Below are positions 33,046 to 44,469 of a stretch of DNA of 64,000 bases, in pieces. This DNA is from Gnetum montanum (Eukaryota > Streptophyta > Gnetopsida > Gnetales > Gnetaceae). The translations under genes and the position numbers were made by a program. The DNA is taken from the NCBI GenBank assembly GCA_015680685.1, contig MNCI01008925.1:289786-353785 (forward strand), written 5' to 3'. The stretch's first letter is position 1, and each line of letters starts with the position of its first letter. Below the pieces are notes generated by a model. It made no database searches. It was not told the origin of the DNA and saw only the letters and a list, made by a program, of their open reading frames with translations.

Positions 33046-33089
33046 GGATAGCAAAGAGAAAGAAAGCTTACTATCTGATCTATTTCTTA

Positions 33090-33805
33090 AGGAGCTCCTC
33101 TTTGCTGAGGCTATAACTGAATAATTGCCCAATGAGCCTAAATGGTATGATGTCATTCTCACCTATCTTAGCACCCAAGAGATGCCATGAGGGTTGGACC
33201 ACTGGAAGAAACAATAGTTTCTTCACTAGGTAAAATGCTTCATGGAGGTCAATGGACACCTCTATAAGGTGTCCATTTATGGCCTATTTTTTTGGTGTGT
33301 CTCTGATGTTGATCAACTACAGATTCTCTAAGATGCTCATGAAGGTCCTTGTGGGGTCCATTATGCTGGGAGATGCACAACCATCAAAATCCTAATGGTA
33401 GGGTATAATTGGCCAACAATCTTCAGGGATGCTCACCAATATGTCTATTCTTATCAATGCTACCAACAAGATGGTGGAATGACTACTTGAATGAAGGAAT
33501 CTCAATAGTGGATCCAACCACTAGAACTCTTTGACATATGGAGCATTGATTTCATGGGTCTCATCATGCCCATGTCAAATGAAAAGACGTACATCATAGT
33601 CACTATTGACTATTGTACAAAATGGGCAAAAGTAGCAGTCGTCATCGACATCTTCTACTGTTGCTCAGTTTGTACAACAAAATGTTGTAATTAGGTTTGG
33701 TATACCACATGCATTAATTTTTGATAATGGAACTCACTTTACAATCATTACCTTTCAAAATCGTATGCAATGCTTGAGGGTTGAACATAAACTCACATCA
33801 CCCTA
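33090..33805 (+). pseudogene. pol: Integrase, first part (element C), interrupted by D
   Basis: GHLYKVSIYGL, a zinc-binding region (AHEGPCGVHYAGRC ... CYQQD) and the core with SIDFMG (first Asp present) and LIFDNGTHF (second Asp present). The sequence is cut after VEHKLTSPY by the 5' LTR of element D. The missing Glu region continues at 43820 with QAEVTNRK. All three catalytic positions are therefore preserved across the break. Confidence 0.8.
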
Positions 33806-34614
33806 TGATGAATCATGTTTTTGCATGCTTTGATATTGAGTACCTAATATCAGAGCCTTACCATCGAGTACTTAATGTTGAAGCCCAAGATGTGGTGTTG
33901 GATATCTGATATCACAAGGTATACAATAGCCTATAAATATAGTGCTTGTAGTTTGTTTTCTCCAAAGTTAGAATATTTTCTGAGTGCCCACAGCAAGAGT
34001 TTAAGTGTACAGATCTTTGTTCAAACACTAGTGTACCTAAGCGTAGCAGTGTGATGGGAATAAAAATGAACCCTTTTGGTAAACCTTGCAAGACTAAGAA
34101 TAGATTAATGTTTCCTTTAATGCACTTTATTTTCATGCACTTTACTTTAATGCATTTAAATTAAGCAAATAGTTTCTAGTTGTTAATGAACACAAGCATG
34201 ACCACTTTGAGCATACATATAGTGTTTGGTAACCTAATAACATTTAACGTTTGGTAGCCTAGCAACACTACATGTTTAGGATCTGGCTAGGAAAGTGGAA
34301 TGGGTACTTGTGTTAGGCTAGGTAGGTAGTGAATGAATTACATCTTAAATTACTCTACCTTTCATTCTTGTTTTAGGTGATTAAACTTATAAAATATAAA
34401 AATGATAAAAATCATGTATCTCAATTACACTTAAACCATATGCTTGAGCTTCACAAGTGTAGTTGGGAACACAATAAACATTCCCAATGCCCATTTCACT
34501 TTCTAGAAGAACTAGTGCACTAGAAAACTATAGGTCCATGGAATTTGACCAGATCATATGTGAACACCTTAGTGATTCATATAGTTGGGCATGGGGGTAC
34601 CTCGTTGCTCATCA
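33806..34614 (+). repeat. 5' LTR of element D
   Basis: TGATGAATCATG to TTGCTCATCA. TATAAATA is at 33932-33939, with GATATC motifs at 33901-33915. Compared with the 3' LTR it lacks about 48 bp just after the TATA box, between two CTTG-containing repeats. Confidence 0.9.
33932..33939 (+). promoter_or_regulatory. TATA box of element D 5' LTR
   Basis: TATAAATA after a U3 containing TGATATTGAG, TAATATCAG and GATATCTGATATC. Confidence 0.6.
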
Positions 34615-34615
34615 T

Positions 34616-34633
34616 TGGCATCGTTGCCAAGGA
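34616..34633 (+). other. Primer-binding site, tRNA-Asp type (element D)
   Basis: TGGCATCGTTGCCAAGGA, one base inside the LTR. It has four differences from the tRNA-Asp prediction, all transitions. Confidence 0.8.
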
Positions 34634-34775
34634 CCTTTTGGTTGTTTCATGTGCTATCTAGGATTTAGTGGAAATCATTCAAAATTATTGGAACAAACCC
34701 TAGAGTCATATCATAGTTTACAATTACTACCAAAAAAATTTAAAAACACATTGTGTTTTTATCATCTCATTGAAA

Positions 34776-36998
34776 ATGTATTCTTCTCATAGGAGTGCTT
34801 CTCTGCCTAAGTTTGATGGAGATCATTAGCCAATACCTCAACAATATCGAGTGGTATATGATCATCTTGATGAGTATGTACCCAATTTCACCTTTGTCCT
34901 ACATTAGGATGAATAATTGTGGTGTTGTAACATGAAGGGTAACATCGTGTTGCTGCATGATTGATCCATTCCTGCAATGCTTCAACAAATGCTTATATGA
35001 TGGGGTCTCTAGGAACTTCATGCTAAGTATGTTGTGCAAGACAGTGATGCCAAGGATTATCATTCCACTAAGGCAAAACATCTCAAGGATCACTAATTAG
35101 AACAACATTATGAATTTGTGAAGGAAAAAAGATTTAATGATTTCCCATTTCTACTATACCAAAAAGATAGTAAGGAACCCTTCCCTGGGGGTTTTCCATT
35201 AAATTAAATGCCTCTCTTTGTCTTTGGTGAGGGAGTTCAAAACCAAAACCTATAGTCCACTATTCAAAATCCTAGTTCTAGTAATAATGGATCCAATAAA
35301 AAAGAATGATCCAAAGAGGCAAGCCAAGGTAGGAATGTAGACAAGAAACAAGATCATGATCATGGTCTAGTCACCGAAGAGGTAGTAGTAGGCACTATGA
35401 TGGTGCTAGTCCTCCTTCCTCTTCATCTTCATCATCATCATCATCATCATCATCTTCTAGCTCTAATTGCAACCATAGGAGGCAAGACCATGATGAAGGT
35501 GACTAAAATAACCAACAAGACCGAAATGATCGAAGGGACCATCAGGCAAGGCAAAATCAAGGACGTACACATAAAAGAGATGCACATCACTATAAATGAA
35601 TGGGTAGTAGAGGGTATCATAGGCACCATGATCATGGCCTCGATGAGCCTTTGCTTACTACTTAAAGTATGTTCAATATCACAGAGGCAGCACAAATTCC
35701 AACAAGGCATGTGAATGATAGTCAAATCAAAAGGCTAGACATGAACAATATTTCTCAGTTCAAAGGGGGATATAACTTTGATATGTAGAATCATCTCTAA
35801 ACTTTTCAAGATGCATGTGCCTTGCAGAACATAGAGAAGGAGTGGCAAAACTTAAGTTGTTCCCAAGGACAATCATCAAAAAGGTAGAGAACTACTATCG
35901 ATCCTTAGAGCTAGAATCTATCAGATGATGGAGTACCATGCTTAAATTGTTTAATGATAAATATCAAACATACTCCAGAGTGTTCAACTTGAGAAGGTAA
36001 ATCCAAGGATGAAAAAAAGGAACACACGAATCCTTAGATGCCACCATCAACCAATACTATTCTTTAATGCACAAATTTCCTAGCCATGGTTATTCTCAGT
36101 TGGATCAACTTCACCACATTGTAGATGGACTTCGATTAGAAATGAAGAGAACCCTTGGTTTTTATGCCCAAGGATGACTATCAAAAGTAAGTGTTCGTTA
36201 GATACAAAAACTAATCAAGTAGGTAGCTAAAGAGGAGGGTGAATTAAGAAAAAGAGAAGATGCAAAAGAATATAATCGTGATCCTCCTTTTATTCGCAAG
36301 AGGAAGGTTTTATTTTGTGATAGTGAGAAAGAATTCAAACCTGATGAGGTGATGAATAGAAAAGCCTTGCAGCTTCAAAAATTTCAATATGAAATTATGG
36401 CCAAGGTTGATCAATTATGGGACTCCATGGATAGCAAATTTCAAGCTATCCTAAAAATTTTTGAAGAGTCCAAAGAACAAGGTAGTGATTATGAGTGCAA
36501 GAGATGCAAGAAAGTTGAACATGCCTATCAAAAAGGTAAGGGCAAGATTGCTGCAATAGAAGAAGTTGTGGGAAGTAGATCAGATGATGATGGTGGATGT
36601 CACATCTGCTAGTATGAACATCCTAAGGGATGTTACCTCATAGTATCACATTTATAGGAGTTTGGGATGTATGCTTTGAATCCACGACTAACACAAAGGC
36701 AAACATCTAGAAGATTACCTTATCCTCAAGGTAATTTTAGATAATTCCACTAGCAAAAACAATATTATCTAAGTGGAACTCCACTGCAACCATAGAAGTA
36801 GTATCAACAATGGCAACAACCACAATCATGGGTTCTGGCACCACCAAGGCTACAATACCCTTATAGACAACCTGATCCATATGGGTACTATGTGTTCAGC
36901 AACCCCTGTCTCCACGTGACTTCTCCAGTCACATTTCTACTTTCCAATCTCACTACTACCCTTCTAATTATTATCAAACTCATTATTTACATGAAAAA
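34776..36998 (+). pseudogene. gag: gag and linker, degenerate (element D)
   Basis: Starts MYSSHRSASLPKFDGDH at 34776, then a DEYVPNFTFVLH motif. A long Ser run coded by TCA/TCT repeats lies at 35415-35460, followed by an Arg/His/Asp-rich basic stretch. The capsid-like core occupies about 35740-36300. The open piece 36349-36612 has the KVDQLWDSMDSKFQAILK helix and the knuckle CHIC(stop)YEHPKGC (36598-36633), with ligands kept but a TAG inside. The linker includes the YGYYV motif near 36880. Confidence 0.7.
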
Positions 36999-37910
36999 AT
37001 GGATGCCACCTTTTATCGTTATCCCCCTCCTATCCCTACACATGTTCCTCCTCTAGCCTTACAGCTACCACTTGCTCCACCTATGCAAGGTGAACTACCA
37101 GCTCAACTGCAACAATGCAACACTACTAGGGCTGTTAACCTACAACTAGTTCATCAATCAAGTGGGTTGAATACTCAATCAAAGAAAGACCTTTCTTTCA
37201 ATCCCATAGTCCACCTAAGCCCTTAAATACACCTGCAGTTGACAACCCTATCCCTCCATCTTCATTTATATCAAACTTCTTTGAGTCCCCTTCAAACCAA
37301 ACACCACCTAGGATCCATACTATGATGCTTACTCACACTGTATCTAATTGGATCTATGCTGGAAACCTTCTTAGGAAATTAACCAATCTTGGAAGTTGTC
37401 TCATTTATTTGCAGATTGCTAGGAATGAATGGTGCAAAGCTCTTCACGACTCAAGTTTTGGTGTCAATTTAATTTCTCATAAGATATACACTTCATGGAA
37501 CTTGCCTCTTCTCAAGAAGAGCAATATCATATTAGAATTGGTAGACTAGTCCATCATTGTTTCATTAGGACTAGTGGAAGACATTGTGACCAGTGTATAT
37601 GGATGGTCTTATGTTGTTGATTTCCTAGTAATTTTGGTGAAGAACTACAAAGTTGATTTCCCAATCATCATGGGAAGGGCATGGATTATCATTATTGATG
37701 CAAGAATGGACATCAGAGATCTTTTCCTAGAAATATCCAAAGAAAATGGATTCAGAAAGATTGAGAAGAAGCAAGTTCCATGCATCACGTACAACAATAT
37801 AGGGTGTAATTGTGTGTAGAAACTCTACACTATGAAACAAGAATCTATCTTTGCATGCAAGCAGTGTGCACCAAAAGCAAAAATTCAAAGTTGTCTATAT
37901 GCAGCAGCCA
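36999..37910 (+). pseudogene. pol: Proline-rich linker and aspartic protease (element D)
   Basis: Linker frame 36999-37226 (PPIPTHVPPLALQLPLAPP). Protease frames 37322-37549 and 37574-37819: HDSSFGVNLISHKIY keeps Asp but has DSS for DSG, followed by GLVEDIVTSVYGWSYVVDF and FPIIMGRAWIIIIDA. TAGs at 37547 and 37817 interrupt it. Confidence 0.7.
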
Positions 37911-38329
37911 CAAAATAGGGGAGAACCCAATGGCTGATTGTTGATTCCGAGAGTAGCACACGTTGCATGGAACCAACTGAGAGCTCGACATATGCATATG
38001 TCACAAGCATGGATGAACTAGAGTAAGTTCATCATCAACTCTTTAATGATGCAAATGATAATACTTATTGGGGAGAGTTGGAGATTCTTGAAAATTTTAA
38101 GAGCCCATTGAATTAAAAATGGTGTTAGCCAAAATGGAATATGTTTTTTTAAAAAATGGTAAGTTGTTCATAATCAATGCAAATATTGCTTTAGAGCAGA
38201 AAAAGATGTTGTTGAATGTGGTTGAAAAGTGGTTTGCAACTTTTTCTTGTTCATATCTTGAACTCACAAAGATTGATCCTAGAATATGCTAGAATCACAT
38301 TTACATTGATCCAACCATGAAGCCAAAGA

Positions 38330-39575
38330 GATAGCCACATAGGTGATTGAATTCCAAATTGAAATAGGTCATGAAAGAGGAAATTAAACAACTCCTGAAG
38401 GTAGGGTTCATTTATCCCAAGATAGTGAGTGGGTTAGTCCACTCATGATTGTGCCAAAGAAAGAAGGCAAGTGACAAGTCTACATCCATCTTTGGTTGCT
38501 AAATATGGCAACATTGCAGGATCATTTTTTTTCCATTTGTTGATCAAGTATTAAACACAATATTTGGGCATTACTACTACATTTTTCTAGATGGTTATAG
38601 CAATTATAACCCAATTCAAATTGCATCAAAGGACTAGGTGAAGACAACATTCACAAGTCCTTGGGGGACTTTTACATATCGTAAGATGCCATTTGGTCTA
38701 TGCAATGCTCCTACTACATTCCAACACCTAGTTCTAAGCATTTTTCAACAACAAATCGAAAGTGGTGTGGAAGTCTGTATGGATGACTTCTCCACTTATG
38801 AAGCTACATTTGAGCAAGACTTGGACCACCTTGAGTAAGTGCTAAAATGATGTGTTGAAACTAACTTGTGACTCAATTGACAAAAAAGTTACCTAATGGT
38901 CCAAGATGGCATTGTATTGGGGCATAGAATATCACAAGTAGGAATTGAGGTAGACCCTGAGAAAATAAGGGTCATCTAAGTAATAACCCACCAACTAGAA
39001 AATGTCAAAGATGTTTGATCATTCCTTGGACATACTAGCTACTACTAGAAATTCATAGATAATTTCTCTAAGATTGGAAGTTCATTGGTGGAGTCGACAA
39101 AGGATGATGCTCCATTTGTCTAGAACATGGAATGTGAAAAAGCATTCCAACAGCTAAAAGAGAAACTTGTAGAAACTCCAATCCTACAAGCACTTGACTG
39201 GTCTAGACCATTTCATGTCATGATATATGCATCAAATTATGCCTTGGGAGCCATGCTTATGTAGATGGATGACAAGAAACATCCATACTACATCCACTAT
39301 GCTATTCAAAGCATTGTGGGCGCATAAGTGAATTACACCGCTACAAAAAAAGAATTGATGGCAATGGTGTTTGCTCATATAAGTTCAAGCATTATGTGCT
39401 TGGATACAAGGTGTTTGTGCACATGGACCATAGTGCCATCTACTTCTTGATGAACAAGCCAATGATGAGCCCCCATGTCATACGGTGGCTGGTGATCTTA
39501 CAAGAATTTGATCTTACGATGGTAGATCAAAAGGGCATTGATAATGTGGTCATTGATGACTTGTCTTAGTTGTGA
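38330..39575 (+). pseudogene. pol: Reverse transcriptase and RNase H (element D)
   Basis: RT shows FLDGYSNYNPIQIASKD, the open stretch 38638-38838 with FTSPWGTFTYRKMPFG and the active site VEVCMDDFSTYE. RNase H: FHVMIYASNYALGAM (first Asp replaced by Tyr), a Glu in ATKKELM-like, and VFVHMDHSAIYFLMN with the third Asp. Stops and single-base indels are present throughout. Confidence 0.8.
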
Positions 39576-39769
39576 TGGGATAACAAAGAAGAAGAAAATC
39601 CACTATCTAATATGTTTTCTGATGAACATTTCTTTGCTGGGGCTATAAGTAAAGAATTTCCTAATGAGCCTAAATGGTATGATGGCATTCTCACCTATCT
39701 TCTTACCTAAGAGATGTCATAAGGGTTGGACAACTAGAAGAAACATTAGTTTCTTCACCAGGTAAAACA

Positions 39770-40720
39770 CCTATTCAAGGTGTGCGTCGATGGCCTGGTT
39801 CATTGGTGTGTCCTTGATGTTGATCAACTGCACGTTCTCCAAGATGCTCATGAAGGTCCTTGTGGAGGACACTCTGCTAGGAGATGCATGACCATTAAAA
39901 TCTTGATGGTAGGGTACTATTGGCCAACAATCTTTAGGGATGCTCACCATTATATCCACTCTTGTGAACGATGCCAATGAGATGGTGGAATGAATGCTCA
40001 AATGAAGGAGCCTCAATAATGGATTCAACCATTAGAATCCTTCAACATCTATGGCATTGATTTCATGGGTCCCGTCATGCCCATGTCAAGTAGAAAGGCA
40101 TACATTATAGTCGATGTTGACTATTGTACAAAATGGGTAGAAGCAACAACCATCATTGACTATGCATCTTCTATTGCTGCTTGGTTTGTACAAAAAAATG
40201 TTGTAAATACGTTTGGTGTGCAACATGCATTAATTTCTAATAATGGAACTCACTTTACTAACACAACTTTTCAGAAGCTCATACAACACTTGGGGGTTGA
40301 ACATAAACTCACAATGACCTACCACCCCCAAGCCAATGGTCAAGCTAGGGCTACTAATAGGGAAATCACAAGGATTCTAATAAGAATTGTTAGCAAATAT
40401 AAGAAAGACTAGAGCACAAAACTCAACAATGCCCTTTGGCCCTACCACTCAACATGGAAACTTCCTATAGGCTATTCTCCCTATGAGCTTTTGTATGAAA
40501 AATTACCAACACTTCCTATTTAATTCGAGCTCCATACACTTTCAACAATCTATGACCTTGATCTTGACTTAAGTCTAGCACAAAAATAAAGACTAGAATC
40601 TCAACCTACTAGATGAAAACCAATTGGTGGCTCTATCATCTAACGAGTTTCACAAGGCCTACAACAAAAAAGCACCATGACCTTAAAGTTAGAAAAGTCA
40701 AATTTCAATTGGGAGATAAG
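39770..40720 (+). pseudogene. pol: Integrase (element D)
   Basis: The open piece 39780-39980 holds the zinc-binding region HEGPCGGHS ... HSCERCQ. The core: YGIDFMGPVMP (first Asp present), ALISNNGTHF (second Asp replaced by Asn) and NGQARATNREI (the Glu position reads Arg). The frame 40065-40412 is open for 115 codons despite this. The C-terminal segment includes DLDLSLAQK followed by a stop. Confidence 0.8.
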
Positions 40721-40959
40721 GTTCTCTACTAGAACCCCACACATGTACCTAAACAAACAAAGTTCCAAACATTTTGGGAAGGAATTTACATCATCTACAA
40801 AACTTTTTCTTCTAGGGCCATGATGATCTACAAACCTAAGATCCTAGACAAGAAATAGCTAGTCAACATCCAACAAATCAAACCTTTCCACGAGCATAAG
40901 CTAGCTAATACAATAAATGCCTCATCGGATGGACAACCATGCTCTATATTTCGAATCTC

Positions 40960-42966
40960 CTCCTTTCAACCTAGTCATGGGGGAGATGGCCATCCATGCT
41001 AGCCATATAAGTAGCTTCTCAATTTTCACCCTTTTTGTTTTACACATTTTTTTATTTTACAACTTTTTGTTTTGCACATTCTTTATTTTACATCTTCTTG
41101 TTTTCATATTATTAGTCTTTTCTAATTTTTTTTACACCATCATTAATACATTTGCTATTTCTTAAATATTTTACACTTTCTTTTATATTTTCTTTTATTT
41201 TGGTGTTCTTTCTAACTTTTTGTTAATAAGTTCCAAGCACAATGGTAATGCATTACTTGATGGTGGTATGTACTATTTCATTATTTGAGTGTTGGTGTCT
41301 AGATTCTAGCTTTAAATTTTGTTACAGATGATTAGGACATGATTTCTTTTTTCATGCAATAGGTAGTGAGTCCACAACATCCACCCATCCACAAACTCTA
41401 TGGTTTTTCTTGTTTTAGAAATGTGTAGTTCCTTTTTCATTACTGAAACGTTAACAAATTTGTGACTTTAGTAGTTTCTGAAATTGGAAATAATTCAAAG
41501 GTTTGAATAGGGTGTGACTTCAAGGGGATTCAATATTCTTTGTGCCTTTCTGTTTGCCTAGGTACATGTGTGTTTTCATGGATTTCTTACCATTCTATTT
41601 TGATCAATAAAAGGAAGTTGAATAAATTTTTGTATGGTGTGGTTCTCATAAAAAATGATGGAAATTCAAAGCACACCCATTAGACATAATAAATGAATAA
41701 GTCTTTGCATGGTGTGGTTCCCATTTAAAAAAAATGATGAAAATTCAACGCACACCCCTTAGACAAAATAAACAAGCTACAAGCACAGGTTATGGGACTA
41801 GAAAGACATGTGACCCATGCTTGAAGGTCTACTCTAACTAAGGCCCTTCCTCACTTCCTACTTCTCTTTTCTTCTCTAATAAGTAATGGTGGTTGTTCTA
41901 TGGAAGCACTCTTGTGTTTTAGGGGGGATGGACTGGTCTTAGAATGGTGATGCGAGGTCATTAAACATGGTTGGTTTTGGTCTAGACTAATGATGGATCT
42001 TATCAAGTCATTTAACCATAAAATTCACAAGGGACTTCATGTGACCTTAATCAGGAACTCCATTCTACTCTCTCTCATCCATCTATGCTTTCCATGTCTC
42101 ACCTCACTACCAGTCTCATGTTCTTGTTCGATGTCTTGGTTTGATGTGTCAAAATTATTAGATAGTTTCTTCCAAGTTTTTGTACTTAACCTTCTATAGC
42201 CATTGATCATCCATGAAGCCCACATACTCTTTGGTTTGAACTTATGCAAAGGCATAAAATAGATATCCCTACTTTGGGAAGGACCCACTTGAATATCTTT
42301 TGGTTGGGTTAGTTAAGTTCTTTATCCTTAGATACTCTTACAATAAAATCCTTTTGTTTACCTCATCAATGACATCCAATTATGCACATCTTCATAACAT
42401 TTTTCAGTGAACTTTCCTTTTTATTATTGTAAATTCTTACATCCTTTTCAAATATTTTCTTGTGTAGAACTTTTTCAAATTTAATGGACTACTTTTCTAT
42501 TTTACCCTATTTGTAAATCTTCCTGCTAACAGTCCTAAAGGAATCAATCTACCATAATCACAACCTAGCCAAGTGTAACCATCAATGAGACAAGGTGTTT
42601 AATAGCTATGTGTTACATATTGTATACTAATTCATGATTCTGTTGTGATTATAGTGAGAAGCATGGACTGGAAGTAGATTATCTTCACCAAGGATGATGT
42701 GGTAGTACCACATGATGAGGATCATTCATGATCATTGGATATTTTCTCTCACTCTTCAACTGCCAAGAGGCATTAGATGTCAATCTTGTCCAAGATGTTC
42801 ACTTCTCGTATCATGAACATCCAATTTTGGCACTCTTGGGCACTCAAAGTTTGTTTGTTCCATTTGAGTCAATTTGTATGTTAGTCAATAATCCCATACC
42901 TTCTCAATATTTTATAAGGAACTTATTCCTTCTCTTCTTCACTCAAGAACAAGTTTTCATTCAATC
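40960..42966 (+). other. Conserved 3' region of element D
   Basis: Begins with AGTCATGGGGGAGATGGCC, followed by TTTTACAC-rich sequence, GAGTCCACAACATCCACCCA (41365), the hydrophobic frame at 41990-42199 and a final 700 bp ending at the purine tract. There is a local duplication at 41630-41760 (TTGCATGGTGTGGTTC twice). Confidence 0.7.
41990..42199 (+). CDS. Short hydrophobic reading frame (element D)
   Basis: 69 codons, MMDLIKSFNHKIHKGLHVTL at the start, then Leu/Pro/Ser-rich and a Phe/Val/Leu-rich end. The same length and start occur in element C (45368-45577), and the NHK(I/L)HKGL core matches A and B. It may be a remnant of an env-like gene. There is no known domain. Confidence 0.35.
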   Translation: MMDLIKSFNHKIHKGLHVTLIRNSILLSLIHLCFPCLTSLPVSCSCSMSWFDVSKLLDSFFQVFVLNLL

Positions 42967-42975
42967 GTGGGGGTA
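42967..42975 (+). other. Polypurine tract of element D
   Basis: GTGGGGGTA directly before the 3' LTR start; element C has the identical tract at 46368-46376. Confidence 0.75.
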
Positions 42976-43814
42976 TCATGAATCATGTTTTTGCATGCTC
43001 CAATATCAGGTCTCAACATCTGGTACCTAATGTTGGAGCCTAGGACACTATGTCAAATATCTGATATCGCGAGGTATACACTGGCCTATAAATACAACAC
43101 TTGGGCTCACGATTTTCATATCATTTTTTGTCATAGTTAGTGAAGCTCTTGTAGGTTGTTTTCTCCAAAGTTAGAATATTTTCTGAGTTCCTACAATAAG
43201 AGTCTAAGTGTGTATGGATCTTTGTTCAAACACTAATGTACCTGAGCACAATAGTGTGATAGGAATAAAACATACTCTTTTGATAATTCTTGCAGCATTG
43301 AGAATAGATTAATGTTTTCTTTAATGCACTTTATTTTCATGCACTTTAATGCATCTAAATTAATCAATTAATTTCTAGTTGTTAATGAACACAAACATGA
43401 CCACTTCAAGCATACATATAGTATTTGGTAACCTAGTAATGTTTAATGTTTGGTAGTCCAACAGTGCTATCTATGTTCAGGATGTGTTTAGGAAAGTGGG
43501 ACAGGTACTTGTGTTAGGCTAGCTAGGCAATGAATGAATTAGATCTTATATTACTCTACCTTTCATTCTTGTTGTAGGTGATTAAACTTATAAAATATAA
43601 AATGATAAAAATCATGTACCTGAATTACACTTAAACCATATCCTTGAGCTACACAAGTGTAGTTGCAAAGACAACGAACATTCCAAATGCCCATTTCACT
43701 TTCTAAAAGAACTAGTGTACTGGAGAACTATAGGTCCACAAAATTCAACCGAATCTCATGTGAGCACCTTAGTGATTCGTATGGTTAGGCATAGGGGTAC
43801 CTTGCCACTCATCA
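42976..43814 (+). repeat. 3' LTR of element D
   Basis: TCATGAATCATG (G-to-C at the second base of TGATG) to GCCACTCATCA. TATAAATA at 43087-43094. It is followed by CCCTA and the resumed integrase of C. Confidence 0.9.
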
Positions 43815-43819
43815 CCCTA

Positions 43820-44450
43820 CCATCCCTAAGCCAATGATCAAGCCGAGGTTACCAATAGGAAAATCACAAAGATTCTAACAAGAACTATTAACAAATATAG
43901 GAAAGACTAGAGCACAAAACTCAACAATGCCCTTTGATCCTATTGCTCAACATGGAAAATTTCTATAGCCTATTCTCCCTATGAGCTATTGTACAAAAAA
44001 TTACCAACACTTCCTATTCAATCCAAGCTATATACACTTTCAACAACCTATGACCTTGACCTTGACTTAAGTCTAGCACAAAATGAAAGATTAATAAGTC
44101 TCAACTTGCTAGAAAAAAATCAATTGGTGGCTCTATCATCTTACAAGTTGCACAAGGCATTCAACAAAAAGTTCCATGACCTTAGAATTAGGAAATTCAA
44201 ATTTCAACCAGGATATAAGGTTCTCTATTAGAACCCCACACACGTACCTCAATGAACTAAGTTCTAGACATTATGGGAAGGACCTTGTATCATTTACAAA
44301 AATTTTTCTTTTGGGTCCATGATGATCTACAAACCTAAAAATCTAGATAAGAAATAGCTAGTCAACATACAACAAGTCAAAACTTTCCACAAGCATAAGC
44401 TAATTAATGCAATGAATGCCTAATCAGATGGATGATCATGCTTAATATTT
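43820..44450 (+). pseudogene. pol: Integrase, second part (element C)
   Basis: Continues from 33805 after one copy of CCCTA: QAEVTNRKITKIL carries the catalytic Glu. The frame at 43989-44231 is open and includes LDLSLAQNERLISLN and KFKFQPGYKVLY. It ends in a TAG and further stops by about 44450. Confidence 0.8.
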
Positions 44451-44469
44451 TAGATCTCTTCCTTTTATC

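Larger units (their letters stand above)
30300..33805 (+). mobile_element. Element C, left part: 5'-truncated Athila-like retrotransposon
   Basis: Homology to D begins at GTTCCACCAAG near 30300, in the C-terminal gag linker; the 5' LTR and most of gag are missing. Protease, RT, RNase H and the first two thirds of integrase follow. Element D interrupts it at 33806; it resumes at 43820. Confidence 0.85.
33806..43814 (+). mobile_element. Element D: complete Athila-like retrotransposon nested in C
   Basis: 10,009 bp between perfect 5-bp duplications CCCTA (33801-33805 and 43815-43819). LTRs of 809 and 839 bp, tRNA-Asp-type primer site, gag, protease, RT, RNase H, integrase, 3' region and GTGGGGGTA purine tract. 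It is the only complete full-coding-order element in the window. The LTRs have diverged visibly and every gene has stops, so the insertion is old. Removing it rejoins the integrase of C. Confidence 0.92.

Noticed and set aside
35415-35460. Separate microsatellite locus
   Set aside because: The TCA/TCT run codes for the Ser-rich segment that all Gag copies have at this position, so it is expanded coding sequence.
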